DNA of 64,000 nucleotides from Mesorhizobium mediterraneum (GTDB lineage: Bacteria > Pseudomonadota > Alphaproteobacteria > Rhizobiales > Rhizobiaceae). Under the pieces are notes generated by a model, which saw only the letters and a list, made by a program, of their open reading frames with translations, was not told the origin of the DNA and ran no database searches. A program made the position numbers and the translations under genes. The stretch covers positions 33,165-97,164 of the forward strand of contig NZ_NPKI01000009.1 in NCBI RefSeq assembly GCF_002284565.1. Reading direction: 5' to 3'. Positions within the stretch are counted from its first letter, which is position 1, and each line of letters begins with the position of its first letter. Below are positions 31,053-41,200 of the stretch, one piece after another.

Positions 31053-32426
31053 CTATGTCAGTGCCGGGATCACGACGAGCTCGCGGAACCGGCCGGTCGC
31101 CCGGCCCGAACGGGCAGCCTCGCCGCGCGGGCGCATGATCACCTCGACGTTGCCGATCGGCGCCAGGGTTACTCTGGTGCGGTAGGCGATCCGCGCTGCC
31201 GGCGACAGCTCCACCGAGCGCTTCGACAGGATGGTGGCCAACGCGATCTTCATCATCTGCAGGCCGAAGGTGACGCCGGGGCACATGTGGCCGCCTGCGC
31301 CGAATACCGTGTACTGGAACGGCGATGGCCGGATTGTGGCCCAGCGGTCCGGCCGAAAGCTGTCGGGATCGGGATAGAGCGATGGATCGCGGTTGATCGT
31401 CATGGCGCTGATCAAAACCAGATCGCCGCGGGTAATCGGCTCTGCGCCCAGTATCGTCGTCCTGGTCGCCCTGCGCATCTGCAAGGGCACCGGCGGGAAA
31501 AGCCGCATCGCTTCCCTGATCGTTGCGTCGAGCAGCGGCAGCGTGCCGATCCGGTTCATTGTAGCAGGCCTGCCGCCGGTTGCCGCGTCGATCTCCGCGA
31601 CCAGTCCTGCCATGGCGTCCGGATGCTGGGTGAGCAGGATCACGGTCCAGGCCAGCGCGTTCTGGCAGGTGTCATAGGCAGCGCCGAAGACGAAGCTGAC
31701 GATGCCGCCGATCAGTTCGACCGAGGGTGGCTTGCCCACCTCGTCGGTGTTGTTGACGAGGATCGACAGGATGTCCTGCGCGTCCTTGTTGCCGCGCTTT
31801 TCCTCCGCCCAGGAAAGGATGGCGCGTTCCTGACCCTCGGCCTCGCGGAGCCAGCGGAAGAAAGCGGGGGTGGGGACGATCCAGCTCGCCTGCATCGCCC
31901 GCGCAATCATCTCGGCGATCGGCATGGCGCGCCGGTGGTCGTCGCCGAAGAGAAGGCCGATCGCCAAATGCTTGGCCATCGTCTTTGCGGCCTCTGTCAG
32001 CGGAAAGGCGGCGCCGAGCGGCCAACTCGCGACCTGTTCAGCGGCGATCCGCGCCATCTCAGGGCTCATCGCCATGACGGCTGGTCGCTTCAGCGGCGGT
32101 GCGAAAAGTTTGCGATAGTGCTCATGACGTTCGCCGCGCAGTCTCGTCATGCCGTAGGACAGGCGTTGTGAGGCGCCCGACCTTTTGCTGGTCGCACTGA
32201 TCTGGACGTTGCGCCAAGTCTCGGTATCGGACAGCATGGTTTTGTAGAGTTCGGCATCGGCGATCATGAAGACGCGGCGCGGCTTTGCCGCGGTCGAGTG
32301 CGGGTAGTCAGCGCGGATGAAGAGGCCGAAGGCGCGATGCGCGTTACGCGCTGCCGTCAGCGGCTCGGCCGCGAAACGGGCCATCAGCCCGAGCGTGCGC
32401 CATTTCCCCACTTTGTATGCCAGCAT
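31053..32426 (-). CDS. Cytochrome P450
   Basis: 457-residue soluble P450. The I-helix oxygen-binding segment is VFGAAYDTCQNA, the K-helix ExxR is REAMRLFPPVPLQMRR, and the heme-binding loop is VFGAGGHMCPG with the proximal Cys. It lacks an N-terminal membrane anchor. A dedicated ferredoxin or reductase is not adjacent. It is the first gene of a probable two-gene operon with a methyltransferase. Confidence 0.92.
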   Translation of the reverse strand: MLAYKVGKWRTLGLMARFAAEPLTAARNAHRAFGLFIRADYPHSTAAKPRRVFMIADAELYKTMLSDTETWRNVQISATSKRSGASQRLSYGMTRLRGERHEHYRKLFAPPLKRPAVMAMSPEMARIAAEQVASWPLGAAFPLTEAAKTMAKHLAIGLLFGDDHRRAMPIAEMIARAMQASWIVPTPAFFRWLREAEGQERAILSWAEEKRGNKDAQDILSILVNNTDEVGKPPSVELIGGIVSFVFGAAYDTCQNALAWTVILLTQHPDAMAGLVAEIDAATGGRPATMNRIGTLPLLDATIREAMRLFPPVPLQMRRATRTTILGAEPITRGDLVLISAMTINRDPSLYPDPDSFRPDRWATIRPSPFQYTVFGAGGHMCPGVTFGLQMMKIALATILSKRSVELSPAARIAYRTRVTLAPIGNVEVIMRPRGEAARSGRATGRFRELVVIPALT

Positions 32427-32637
32427 GCCCCACCCAAGCTCGACATAGCCGCAAGCTTACGGATGTCCCCTTGGACATCCTAAGGAAAACGCTCCGGCGG
32501 TCCATAGCTAATGCAGGCCGACCGACATTGTGGAGCGCGCTGCGTGCTGGGACCTCACTCATCCGTGACTGGATCATGCCGGCTTCTACCCTATGTTGCG
32601 CGGCGGGAGTATTTCCAGAAGCCGAGGAGAGCGCGCC

Positions 32638-33543
32638 ATGACGAAACCGAGCCCTGCCAGCCCAGCCGTCACGAGACCCGCCATTACCCAGGCGATGATC
32701 GACGCCTATGATGAATACACGCATCTGACGCTCGACCGGCGGCGCTTCATGGAACAGTTGACCAGGCTTGCCGGATCAGGTGCGGCGGCCGCCGCAATCG
32801 CACCACTGCTGGCGGCGAATTCAGCCCGGGCGGCGATCGTTGCCGAGGACGATTCACGCGTGACGGGCGAGGACATCAGCTATCCCGGCAGCGGTGGCGA
32901 GATGAAGGGCTATCTGGTCAAGCCAGCCGGCCAATCCGGCAAGCTCGGCACCGTCATCGTCGTGCATGAGAACAGAGGGCTCAACCCGCATATACGCGAT
33001 GTGGCGCGGCGCGTGGCGCTGGAAGGGTTCGTGGCGCTCGCCCCGGACTTCCTGTCGCCGCTCAGCGGCACGCCGGCCGACGAAGACAAGGCGCGTGACC
33101 AGTTTTCCAAGCTCGATCCGGCGCAGACCACCGCCAATGCGGTCGCAACGGTCGCTTTCCTCAAGAGCTACGCGGATGGCAACGGCAAGGTCGGCGCGGT
33201 CGGCTTCTGCTGGGGCGGCGGCACGGTGAACACACTGGCTGCCAACACGCCGGATTTGGCTGCCGCCGTCGCCTATTACGGGATGCAGCCGAAGGCCGAG
33301 GATGTGCCGAAGATCAAGGCGGCGCTGCTGCTGCATTATGCCGGGCTCGACACCCGCATCAATGCCGGTATCGACGCCTTCAAGAAGGAACTCGATGCAG
33401 CCAAGATCGAGTACACGGTCTATGTCTATGAAGGTGCCAATCATGCCTTCAACAACGACACATCCGCGGCCCGCTACGACAAGAACGCGGCGGACCTCGC
33501 CTGGGGCCGGACGAGCACCTTCCTCAGGGAAAAGCTGGCCTGA
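32638..33543 (+). CDS. Dienelactone hydrolase family protein with Tat-like signal
   Basis: 301 residues. An N-terminal extension of about 35 residues precedes LDRRRFMEQLTRLAGSG, a twin-arginine-like signal ending near SARA. The alpha/beta-hydrolase domain has the nucleophile Cys in VGFCWGGGTVN and the His in YEGANHAFNND, as in carboxymethylenebutenolidase. Substrate unknown. The ATG at 32638 is preceded by GAGGAG about 9 bases upstream. A 211-base gap before it holds no gene. Confidence 0.9.
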   Translation: MTKPSPASPAVTRPAITQAMIDAYDEYTHLTLDRRRFMEQLTRLAGSGAAAAAIAPLLAANSARAAIVAEDDSRVTGEDISYPGSGGEMKGYLVKPAGQSGKLGTVIVVHENRGLNPHIRDVARRVALEGFVALAPDFLSPLSGTPADEDKARDQFSKLDPAQTTANAVATVAFLKSYADGNGKVGAVGFCWGGGTVNTLAANTPDLAAAVAYYGMQPKAEDVPKIKAALLLHYAGLDTRINAGIDAFKKELDAAKIEYTVYVYEGANHAFNNDTSAARYDKNAADLAWGRTSTFLREKLA

Positions 33544-34449
33544 TCAGACATTTGCCGGTTTGTGGAAAGCGACGCCGGCCACCACCAGCGCGATGCCGAG
33601 GCAATCGATGGGGCTGGGTATCTGGCGGAGCACAATGACGCCGATCAGCGTGGCGGTGACCGGCAGCAACGACAGCATCAGCGCGAAGCTCGATCGCGGC
33701 AGCCGCGACATGGCAAGCTGGTCGCAGATATAGGGGATGACCGACGAGCAGATGCCGACGCCGATGGCGGCGATGAGCAGTGGCGGGGCCGAGAAAGCCG
33801 GCAACGCATCGCTGAAGCCTATCGGCAGCACGATGAGGAAGGCCACCGCCATGGCGGCACCAAGGCCGGCGATGCCGTCGCCAGCGCCGGCGCGGGCGAC
33901 GCGATGGCCAAGCACGATGTAGCCAACGAACAGGGCGCCGTTGAGGAAGGCCCAGAACAGGCCGATCGGGTCGCTCGACCATTTGACGTCGATCAGCAGC
34001 AAGGTGCCGATGACCGCAACGGCAAGCGCGCCGAGATTGCGCGGGCTTCTGACGCCGACCAGCGCGACACCGATGGTGCCGACGAATTCGATCGCCGCGA
34101 CCAGCGAGATCGGCAACCGGTCGAGCGCCAGGTAGAAGGAGCAATTCATCACGCCCAGACAAGCACCAAAGGCCAGAAGCAACAGTCGTGTCGGCCGGTC
34201 GGCGCGGGCAAAGACCGTCCACGGCCGGGTCATTGGCGCGAAGACCAGGGCGGCCGTGACGATGCGCAGCCAGGCCATGCCGAGCACGCCGACATGCGGG
34301 AAAAGCAGCACGGCGAAAGCCGGCCCGAGATAATGGAACACGGCGCTGACACCAAACCAGACATGCGGCGGCAGCGAGGTCGCCAGCTTGCCAAAGGCAG
34401 GGCCGGCGAGGGCAGGGCTTGCCGCGGGGGCTTGCGCTGAATCATCCAT
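33544..34449 (-). CDS. DMT (EamA/RhtA-type) exporter
   Basis: 301 residues with ten hydrophobic helices in two EamA repeats. The RhtA-like features are FHYLGPAFAVLLFPHVG in the first repeat and CSSVIPYICDQLAMSRLP in the second. Related proteins export threonine, homoserine or other amino acids. It is divergent from an Lrp/AsnC regulator with 89 bases between them, a typical regulator-exporter arrangement. Its stop directly abuts the convergent hydrolase gene. Confidence 0.9.
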   Translation of the reverse strand: MDDSAQAPAASPALAGPAFGKLATSLPPHVWFGVSAVFHYLGPAFAVLLFPHVGVLGMAWLRIVTAALVFAPMTRPWTVFARADRPTRLLLLAFGACLGVMNCSFYLALDRLPISLVAAIEFVGTIGVALVGVRSPRNLGALAVAVIGTLLLIDVKWSSDPIGLFWAFLNGALFVGYIVLGHRVARAGAGDGIAGLGAAMAVAFLIVLPIGFSDALPAFSAPPLLIAAIGVGICSSVIPYICDQLAMSRLPRSSFALMLSLLPVTATLIGVIVLRQIPSPIDCLGIALVVAGVAFHKPANV

Positions 34450-34538
34450 TGGATCACTATCGCAGGCTTTCTTTCCGGTTTATATGGATAATGATCAACC
34501 AAAGAGACCATTGATCTTCCAATGCCAAGGATTTTTCG

Positions 34539-35018
34539 TTGAAACGCCTTCGAAACGAAAATGCCGACCTGGATGCGGCGGATCTGAAAATCCTGCGCCT
34601 ATTGGAAAAGGATGCGCGCACCAGCACGGCTGAACTGGCGCGCTCGGTCGGCCTGTCGGCGCCGAGCGTGGCCGAGCGCATCCGGCGGCTGCAGGAGAGC
34701 GGCGTGATCGAGGCCTACACGGTGCGGATCAATCCGGCCGCGCTCGGCATGAAACTATCGGCATGGCTGCGGATCAGGCCGGTGCCCGGGCAACTGGCTG
34801 TGGTGGCCGAGATCATCCGCGATTTGCCGGAAATCGCCCAGTGCGACCGGGTGACCGGCGAGGACTGTTTCATCGCGCTGGCGCATGTCGGCTCGGTGGC
34901 CGAGCTCGAACGAGTGATCGACCGCATCATTCCGTTTGCGATGACCAACACCGCGATTATTCAGTCGTCACCGGTGGTGGCGCGTTCGCCGCTGGGAGCG
35001 CTTAAGGGGTCGGCTTGA
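34539..35018 (+). CDS. Lrp/AsnC family transcriptional regulator
   Basis: 159 residues: N-terminal winged helix (LDAADLKILRLLEKDARTS ... LARSVGLSAPSVAERIRRL) and a C-terminal RAM ligand domain (AVVAEIIRDLPEIAQCDRVT ... DCFIALAHVGSVAELE). It begins at a TTG. It probably controls the divergent DMT exporter in response to an amino acid; this is inferred from the arrangement. Confidence 0.92.
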   Translation: MKRLRNENADLDAADLKILRLLEKDARTSTAELARSVGLSAPSVAERIRRLQESGVIEAYTVRINPAALGMKLSAWLRIRPVPGQLAVVAEIIRDLPEIAQCDRVTGEDCFIALAHVGSVAELERVIDRIIPFAMTNTAIIQSSPVVARSPLGALKGSA

Positions 35019-35059
35019 TTCTCAGGGAAGGGCAATGCTGGCCTCGGCGTGACCTCCGA

Positions 35060-35257
35060 TCAGGCGTGCCCGCGTTTCATCCGCGCTTGCTTCAGTATGG
35101 CGCGCCAGCGGATCATGGCGAAAGGGATCGGCTCGTTGTTGTTGGCGATGTGAAAGATCTCGTTGTTGAGGTTCTTCAGTGAGCGCCAGAAGTCATAGTC
35201 GCTAATGCGTGGGTCGGCCGCTAGCCTGTCCGCCTCGACCTTGATGTCGGTTTTCAT
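35060..35257 (-). CDS. Small hypothetical protein
   Basis: 65 residues with GGGGAA about 6 bases before the ATG. The sequence is soluble, with DYDFWRSLKNLNNEIFHIANN in the middle and a basic end (RMKRGHA). No family is recognised. The 250-base gap upstream (35258-35507) holds no gene that I can support. Confidence 0.55.
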   Translation of the reverse strand: MKTDIKVEADRLAADPRISDYDFWRSLKNLNNEIFHIANNNEPIPFAMIRWRAILKQARMKRGHA

Positions 35258-35507
35258 GCACGTTCCCCGAACCGCTTCCGCCCAGCCGCCCGTATCGCAA
35301 CTCGATAGGGACGGTTCTCGACCGCCGTGCTGAGTCGTTCAACGCCTCAATTCGGCTTGTTCACGTTAAAACCTCGGTAAGGTTAACGGCGGTCGGGTCG
35401 CGGTTCAAGCCGGCTTACGACGAATGGCTGTCAGTCAACAGCGGATAGTGGCTTTAGGGCAACGACACGCATGAAAACAATGGCTTAGCATTGCCCTCGG
35501 AACACTT

Positions 35508-35996
35508 TTAACCGCGGCGCGCCTTGATACCGATCGAACGGCCGGCGCGCTCCGGCATCGGCAGCGCGGCATGAGCGGCGCGCATGGCCTCGATCTTGGC
35601 CAGCACATCGGCCGGAAAGGGCGCCACTTTCGGTCCAGACATGTCAACATGGAGCGACAGCGATTCGGAAGTGGCGGCGAGCCAGCCGTCGACATGGCGG
35701 ATTTCCTGATAGGCTCTCAGCCGCTTTTCGTCGTGATCGAGGAGCTGGAAGGAGACTATGACCTTGTGGTCGAGATGCAGCTCCCTGACATAGCAGACAT
35801 GGACTTCGGCCGTGTAGATGGTCAGCCGCCGCTGCTTCACATACTCCTCCATCCCCATTCCCATCATTTCGAACGCTTCGTCGGAGCAACGGTCGAACAG
35901 CACGTTATAATAGGCCATGTTGAGATGGCCGTTGTAGTCGATCCAGTCCTTCTCGATGTCCATGGGGCGGGAAACGAAAGGGGCAGGGATCGGCAT
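35508..35996 (-). CDS. Hotdog-fold acyl-CoA thioesterase
   Basis: 162 residues of the 4-hydroxybenzoyl-CoA thioesterase/FcbC-like superfamily. The characteristic DWIDYNGHLNMAYYNVLFD includes the catalytic-region Asp and the NGH turn. The middle CYVRELHLDHKVIVSFQLLD is also typical. Substrate unknown; the carnitine-pathway betainyl-CoA thioesterases are one possibility. The ATG at 35996 is used; the longer frame runs antisense into the divergent dehydrogenase gene. Confidence 0.88.
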   Translation of the reverse strand: MPIPAPFVSRPMDIEKDWIDYNGHLNMAYYNVLFDRCSDEAFEMMGMGMEEYVKQRRLTIYTAEVHVCYVRELHLDHKVIVSFQLLDHDEKRLRAYQEIRHVDGWLAATSESLSLHVDMSGPKVAPFPADVLAKIEAMRAAHAALPMPERAGRSIGIKARRG

Positions 35997-36102
35997 CGAA
36001 GACTTCCTTGTTCTGGCGCTGGACAGGGTGTGGTTGGTGAGACTAGGCATCATCATTAAATGCATGACAAGCGTGAATGCTGGTCCATTCGCGGAGGAAT
36101 CG

Positions 36103-37515
36103 ATGGCTTTGAGCGACCTCAATCCGGTCGAGCGCAACGAAGAAGGGATTGCCGCCGTGCTTGGCATCCTCAAGCAGCGGCTCGGCGAGCGGTTCCAGAC
36201 CGGCGAGGCGATTCGCGCCCAGCACGCACACACCACCACCTATATCCCGACGCAGGCGCCGGATGGCGTGGCGTTTCCGGAGACGACGGCGGAGGTGCAG
36301 GAGATCGTGTCGGCCTGCGCCGCGCACCGCGTGCCGGTGATCGCCTTCGGCGTCGGCTCCTCGCTCGAAGGCCACACCAATGCGCCGGGCGGCGGCATCT
36401 CGCTGGATACGTCGCGGATGAACCGCATCCTTGCGGTCAACCCGCAGGATCTCGACTGCACGGTCGAGCCCGGTGTGACGCGCGAGGACCTCAACCGGCA
36501 CCTGCGCGACACCGGCCTGTTCTTTCCGATCGATCCGGGCGCGAATGCATCGCTCGGCGGCATGGCGGCGACGCGGGCGTCGGGCACCAATGCGGTGCGC
36601 TACGGCACGATGCGCGAGAATGTGTTGTCGCTGACGGCGGTGATGGCCGACGGCGAGACGGTGACGACCGGCAAGCGCGCGAAAAAGAGCTCGGCCGGCT
36701 ATGATTTGACGCGGCTCCTGATCGGCTCTGAAGGCACGCTTGGCATCATCACCCAGCTGACCCTGAAGCTGCAGGGCATTCCACAGGCGATTTCCAGCGG
36801 CGTCTGCCCGTTTCCCAGCGTCGAGGCGGCCTGCAACGCGGTGATCGCGACGATCCAGATGGGCATTCCGGTGGCACGCATCGAACTGGTCAATGCGCTG
36901 CAGATGCGGGCGATGAAGAGCTATTCGAAGCTCGACTATCCGGAGAGCCCATGCCTGTTCGTCGAGTTCCATGGCAGCGACGCCGGCGTTGCCGAACAGG
37001 CCGAGACCTTCGGCATGATCGCGGAGGAATATAGCGGCGGCCCGTTCCTGTGGACCAGCGTCGCCGAGGAGCGGACGAAGCTGTGGAAGGCCAGGCACGA
37101 CGCCTATTGGTCGTCGCTGACGCTGCGGCCGGGCGCCAAGGGCCTGTCGACCGATGTCTGCGTGCCGATCTCGCGCTTTGCCGAATGCGTCACGCAGACC
37201 GAGGCCGACATCGCTGAAATGGGACTGATCGCGCCGATCGTCGGCCATGCCGGCGACGGCAATTTCCATGTGCTGGTGCTGATGGACGTGGACGATCCCA
37301 AGGAAATCGCCGCGACGGAAGAGTTTGTCGCGCGGCTGAACATGCGGGCGATCGGCATGGATGGAACCTGCACCGGCGAGCACGGCATCGGGCAAGGCAA
37401 GGTCGGCTTCCTGCGCCACGAACTCGGCCACAGCGTCGACATCATGCGCACGATCAAGCAGGCGCTCGATCCGCAGAACATCATGAACCCTGGCAAGATA
37501 CTGCCCGCGGCATAG
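36103..37515 (+). CDS. FAD-linked oxidoreductase (D-lactate dehydrogenase/GlcD type)
   Basis: 470 residues. The N-terminal PCMH FAD-binding domain has FGVGSSLEGHTNAPGGGISL and IDPGANASLGGMAATRASG. The C-terminal FAD-oxidase domain has VGHAGDGNFHVLVLMD and GTCTGEHGIGQGKVGFL. Such enzymes oxidise D-lactate, glycolate or other 2-hydroxy acids. The ATG at 36103 is set by GGAGG about 6 bases upstream; the frame upstream overlaps the divergent thioesterase. No GlcE or GlcF subunits follow, so the single-chain lactate type is more likely. Confidence 0.9.
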   Translation: MALSDLNPVERNEEGIAAVLGILKQRLGERFQTGEAIRAQHAHTTTYIPTQAPDGVAFPETTAEVQEIVSACAAHRVPVIAFGVGSSLEGHTNAPGGGISLDTSRMNRILAVNPQDLDCTVEPGVTREDLNRHLRDTGLFFPIDPGANASLGGMAATRASGTNAVRYGTMRENVLSLTAVMADGETVTTGKRAKKSSAGYDLTRLLIGSEGTLGIITQLTLKLQGIPQAISSGVCPFPSVEAACNAVIATIQMGIPVARIELVNALQMRAMKSYSKLDYPESPCLFVEFHGSDAGVAEQAETFGMIAEEYSGGPFLWTSVAEERTKLWKARHDAYWSSLTLRPGAKGLSTDVCVPISRFAECVTQTEADIAEMGLIAPIVGHAGDGNFHVLVLMDVDDPKEIAATEEFVARLNMRAIGMDGTCTGEHGIGQGKVGFLRHELGHSVDIMRTIKQALDPQNIMNPGKILPAA

Positions 37516-37620
37516 TGACGAAAATCGAAATGGTGCTCGGCTTGACCGCACCACCATTTGGACCGAGGCTCCAAGGACATGAGGTTTTGAGGCAGGCGTC
37601 ACAGACGGAGGAATGGTGTC

Positions 37621-38142
37621 ATGGCGATTTCACGCAAGGAAGAGGCTCGGGCGCTGAGCGCCGACGAACATGCTCTCGTCGAGAAATCGCACCATCCGGC
37701 GGTGCAGGATCTTGCCGACGCCGAGCTTGCCGGCCTGGTCAAGCTGTTGCGAGAGCGGCGCGACAAGGCGCAGGGCGAGGCGCATCGCCGCCGCCGCGAG
37801 ATACGCGGCAAGGGTGCGCCAAAGGGAGCCGGCGCCTCGAAGGCCGACGGTGGCTCGCAGTTGAAGCTCGAGGTTCTGGCGATGGCCATGCGGCGGCTCA
37901 ATGGCGAGGCCGAACGCCGCCGCCAGTTGGCGGCGCGTGTTTCGCTGGTCGACAATGCACGCATGGCGCTGTCCATGAAGCAAGGTGCTGCGGCAGACGG
38001 TCCCGAGTTCAACACGCGTACCGCGCACAAAGGCATGCGGGCGGTGGTGAACCAGAGGGCGCCGAACCTGGTTCGGCCGATGGAACTCGGCCGGCAGCGC
38101 AAGGCGGCCAAGGTGGCGCAGGCAAAGCGCGACGCTCGCTGA
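37621..38142 (+). CDS. Basic hypothetical protein
   Basis: 173 residues, strongly basic (many Arg and Lys), mostly helical, with no signal or membrane segment. GGAGG lies about 8 bases before the ATG. The basic composition (HRRRREIRGKGAPKGAGASK) would allow nucleic-acid binding, but I do not recognise a family and infer nothing further. Confidence 0.75.
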   Translation: MAISRKEEARALSADEHALVEKSHHPAVQDLADAELAGLVKLLRERRDKAQGEAHRRRREIRGKGAPKGAGASKADGGSQLKLEVLAMAMRRLNGEAERRRQLAARVSLVDNARMALSMKQGAAADGPEFNTRTAHKGMRAVVNQRAPNLVRPMELGRQRKAAKVAQAKRDAR

Positions 38143-38245
38143 GTTTCCGCGCGCCGGAAGCCGGCCGGTTTGAGAAATTGCCACTTTATCGACACGCGGA
38201 TGCGGGTAGAGTGCGGCTGATTTTCAATCAACTGCTTCGGAGCTG

Positions 38246-41200
38246 ATGCTCGCACGCCTGTTCGTGATCTTCGGTGGCCTTTTCGTGCTGGTGCTGTGTG
38301 CGGCGCTGGTGGTGCCGTATTTTATCGACTGGACGGGCTACCGTGCCGATTTCGAGCGCGAGGCGAGCGCCATTCTGGGCCGCAAGGTAACCGTTCAGGG
38401 CGATGCGACGGCGAGGCTGCTGCCGTTTCCCTCGGTGACCTTTTCGAACGTCACTGTTGCCGGCGGTCCTGCCGGCCAGCCGGCAATGACCGTCGAGACT
38501 TTTTCGATGGATGCGGAACTGGCGCCCTTCCTGAGCGGCGAAGTACTGATTTTCGACATGCGGCTGGTGCGGCCGAAGGCGACGATCGACATTGCCGCCG
38601 ACGGCACGGTCGACTGGGCGATACGCCCGTCGTCGCCCTTCGATCCCGGCCAGATCTCGATCGAGAAGCTGACGGTGACGGACGGAGAGATCGCGCTGCG
38701 CCATGCCGCCGGCGGGCGCAGCCATCTCATTTCCGAGATCAATTCGACGATCTCTGCCAAATCGCTGGCCGGGCCTTGGCGGATGGACGGCTCGCTACGG
38801 CTCGACGGCCTGCGCAGCACTGTCATCGCGTCCACAGGCAGGGCCGGCGGCGACGGGCAGATGCGGCTCAGGCTCAAGGCCGATCCGGATGCCTATCCGC
38901 TGGTCGTCGAGGCCGACGGCAATGCCGGTATCGTCAACGGCGCCGCGATCTATTCGGGCCAGTTCAAGGTCGCAGGTTCTGACAAGAATAGCGCCGACAA
39001 GAGTTCGGCGCTGATTGACGGCGCGGACAGTGGGACGATAAAGGCCAGCGCCGGCAAGCCGGAGCCGGGATTCAGGCTGAACGGCAAATTCTCGCTCGAC
39101 CACCGGAAGCTTGGTGTCGATGAATTCCGCTTCGAGACCGGGCCGCTCGACAATCCTTACACCGCCGACGGCAAGGCTGCCGTCGAGCTTGGGCCGAACC
39201 CTCGCTTTTCGATCGAGGCCAATGGCGCGCAGGTACAGTTCGATGAGGCGGTTGGTGCCGCGGCCGGCACTGGGCTGACGCTGTCGGCGCGTGTCGCGGC
39301 GTTGGAGCAGGCGCTGCTCGATTTGCCGAAGCCGACCATACCGGGCACCGTCGAGGTGAAGCTGCCGGCGGTGGTGGCCGGCGACACGACGGTTCGCGAC
39401 GTCCGCCTTTCCGCCGAGCCGGCCGATGCCGGCTGGTCGGTGAAGTCGCTGGCCGCGACGCTGCCCGGCCGCGCTAGGCTGGAAGCAAACGGCATGCTTA
39501 GCGTCGAGGATCATTTCGGCTTCACCGGCTCGCTGCTTCTGGCCGTGGGGCAGCCTTCCGGCTTTGCCGCCTGGCTGTCGAAGGATGTCGACGAGGCGAT
39601 CCGCCGGCTGCCGGCCGCCGGCTTCAAGGCCAAGGTCGACCTGACCGGCAAGCGCCAGGCCTTCAGCGACCTCGAGCTCGTTCTCGGCAAGGCGAAATTT
39701 TCGGGCCGCATCGATTCCAGCCAGCCCGACGATGCCAGGCCGTCGGTGCTGATGCGGCTCGAAGGTGGCGAGCTCGATGTCGACGGCCTCGCCGCCTTCG
39801 CCTCGATCTTCATCAGCGACAAGGGTGCCAACCGTTTTTCCGACCGCGACCTCGATTTCCAGATCAAGGCTGGGCCGGTCAATGCCGGCGGGTTGACCGC
39901 CGATACGGTCGATACGGCGCTGAGATTGCGCGACGGTCTGCTCGAAATCGACCGGCTCTCGGTTGGCGGGCTTGCCGGCGCCTCGATCAGCGCCACCGGC
40001 CGGATCAAGGATTTCCCAGCGAGCCCGACCGGCAAGCTCGATGCCTCCGTGGTCGCCGTCGACCTCAAGCCGTTGGTCGATGTCGCGGCGCAGCACTATC
40101 CGGGCAACGCCGTGCTGAAGGGGCTGGCAGCGCGTGGGGCGGCCTATCCCGAGCTGTTCCAGGATGCGCGGGTCGATCTGGTGACGAGTGCCGCCGCCAA
40201 TGGCGATGGCACGACGGGACTGGCGGTCAGCGCGCAAGGCAAGGCAGGCGGCTCGGCGTTTTCGGCGTCGCTGTCCGGCAAAGGAGTAGCCGATCGGCTT
40301 TTCGAGGCACCGGTGTCGCTGACGTTCAACGCCAGGAATGCCGACGCAACCGCGCTTCTAGCGCTTTACGGCCTGCCGGCGCTGCCGCTCGGCATGGTTG
40401 GCGAGGCGACCACCGACGTCTCGGCAAGAGGCACGCTTGGCGGCGGCATGATGACGAGCTTCAGCCTCGCCGGCGACGACTTCAAAGCCGGCTTCGACGG
40501 GACGGTCGCCGGCACGCCACAAGGCCCCACCGCCAAGGGCAAGGTCAGCCTGGAAGCTTCCGACATCGAGCCTTGGCTGATGACGACAGGCGTCGGCTTG
40601 CCGAGCATGGGGACAGGCATGTCGACGTGGCTTGCGGCCGACGCCGACTTCGGCAATGGCCTTCTGGTGTTGTCCGGCCTCAGCGGCGCCATCAACGAGG
40701 CGGCGGTTTCAGGTGACGTCAATGTCGACGTCAAGGACGGGGTGCCGCATCTTGCTGGCGCGCTGGCGCTCGATGAACTGGATCTCGATCCGATGGCGGT
40801 GGCATTGTTTGGCGACCAGGCCTTGCTGAGCACCGGTGGGGCTTGGCCGACCGCCCCATTCGGCCGGAAGTCCAGCCTGCCGTTCACCGCCGAACTCGAC
40901 CTGACCACGGCATCGCTGGTCGCCGGCCCGTTTGCCACAGCTTATGACGCGGCGCTTTCGCTGAAGCTCGACCAGGAAGGCATCCGCGTCTCGGACCTCA
41001 AGGCAAAGTTCTCCGGCGGTGCGCTTTCCGGGCTATTCGAGCTGAAGAACAATGACGGCACCGGGCTTTTCTCCGGCCAGATGAAACTTGCCGGGGCCGA
41101 TCTGGCCACCGTAGTGCCACAGGCCGGCATCAGCGGAAGCGGCGATTTCTCGGCGACGCTTTCGACCAGCGGCAAATCGGTCGATGCGATGATTGCGGCG

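Noticed and set aside
33562..34440. A 292-codon plus-strand open frame
   Set aside because: Antisense to the DMT exporter; the protein would be mostly Asp, Arg, Gly and Gln with no domain.
36043..37602. A 519-codon minus-strand open frame
   Set aside because: Antisense to the FAD-linked dehydrogenase; the translation is Arg/His-rich with no recognisable domain.
38795..40237. A 480-codon minus-strand open frame
   Set aside because: Antisense to the AsmA-like gene, low-complexity Arg/Gly-rich translation.
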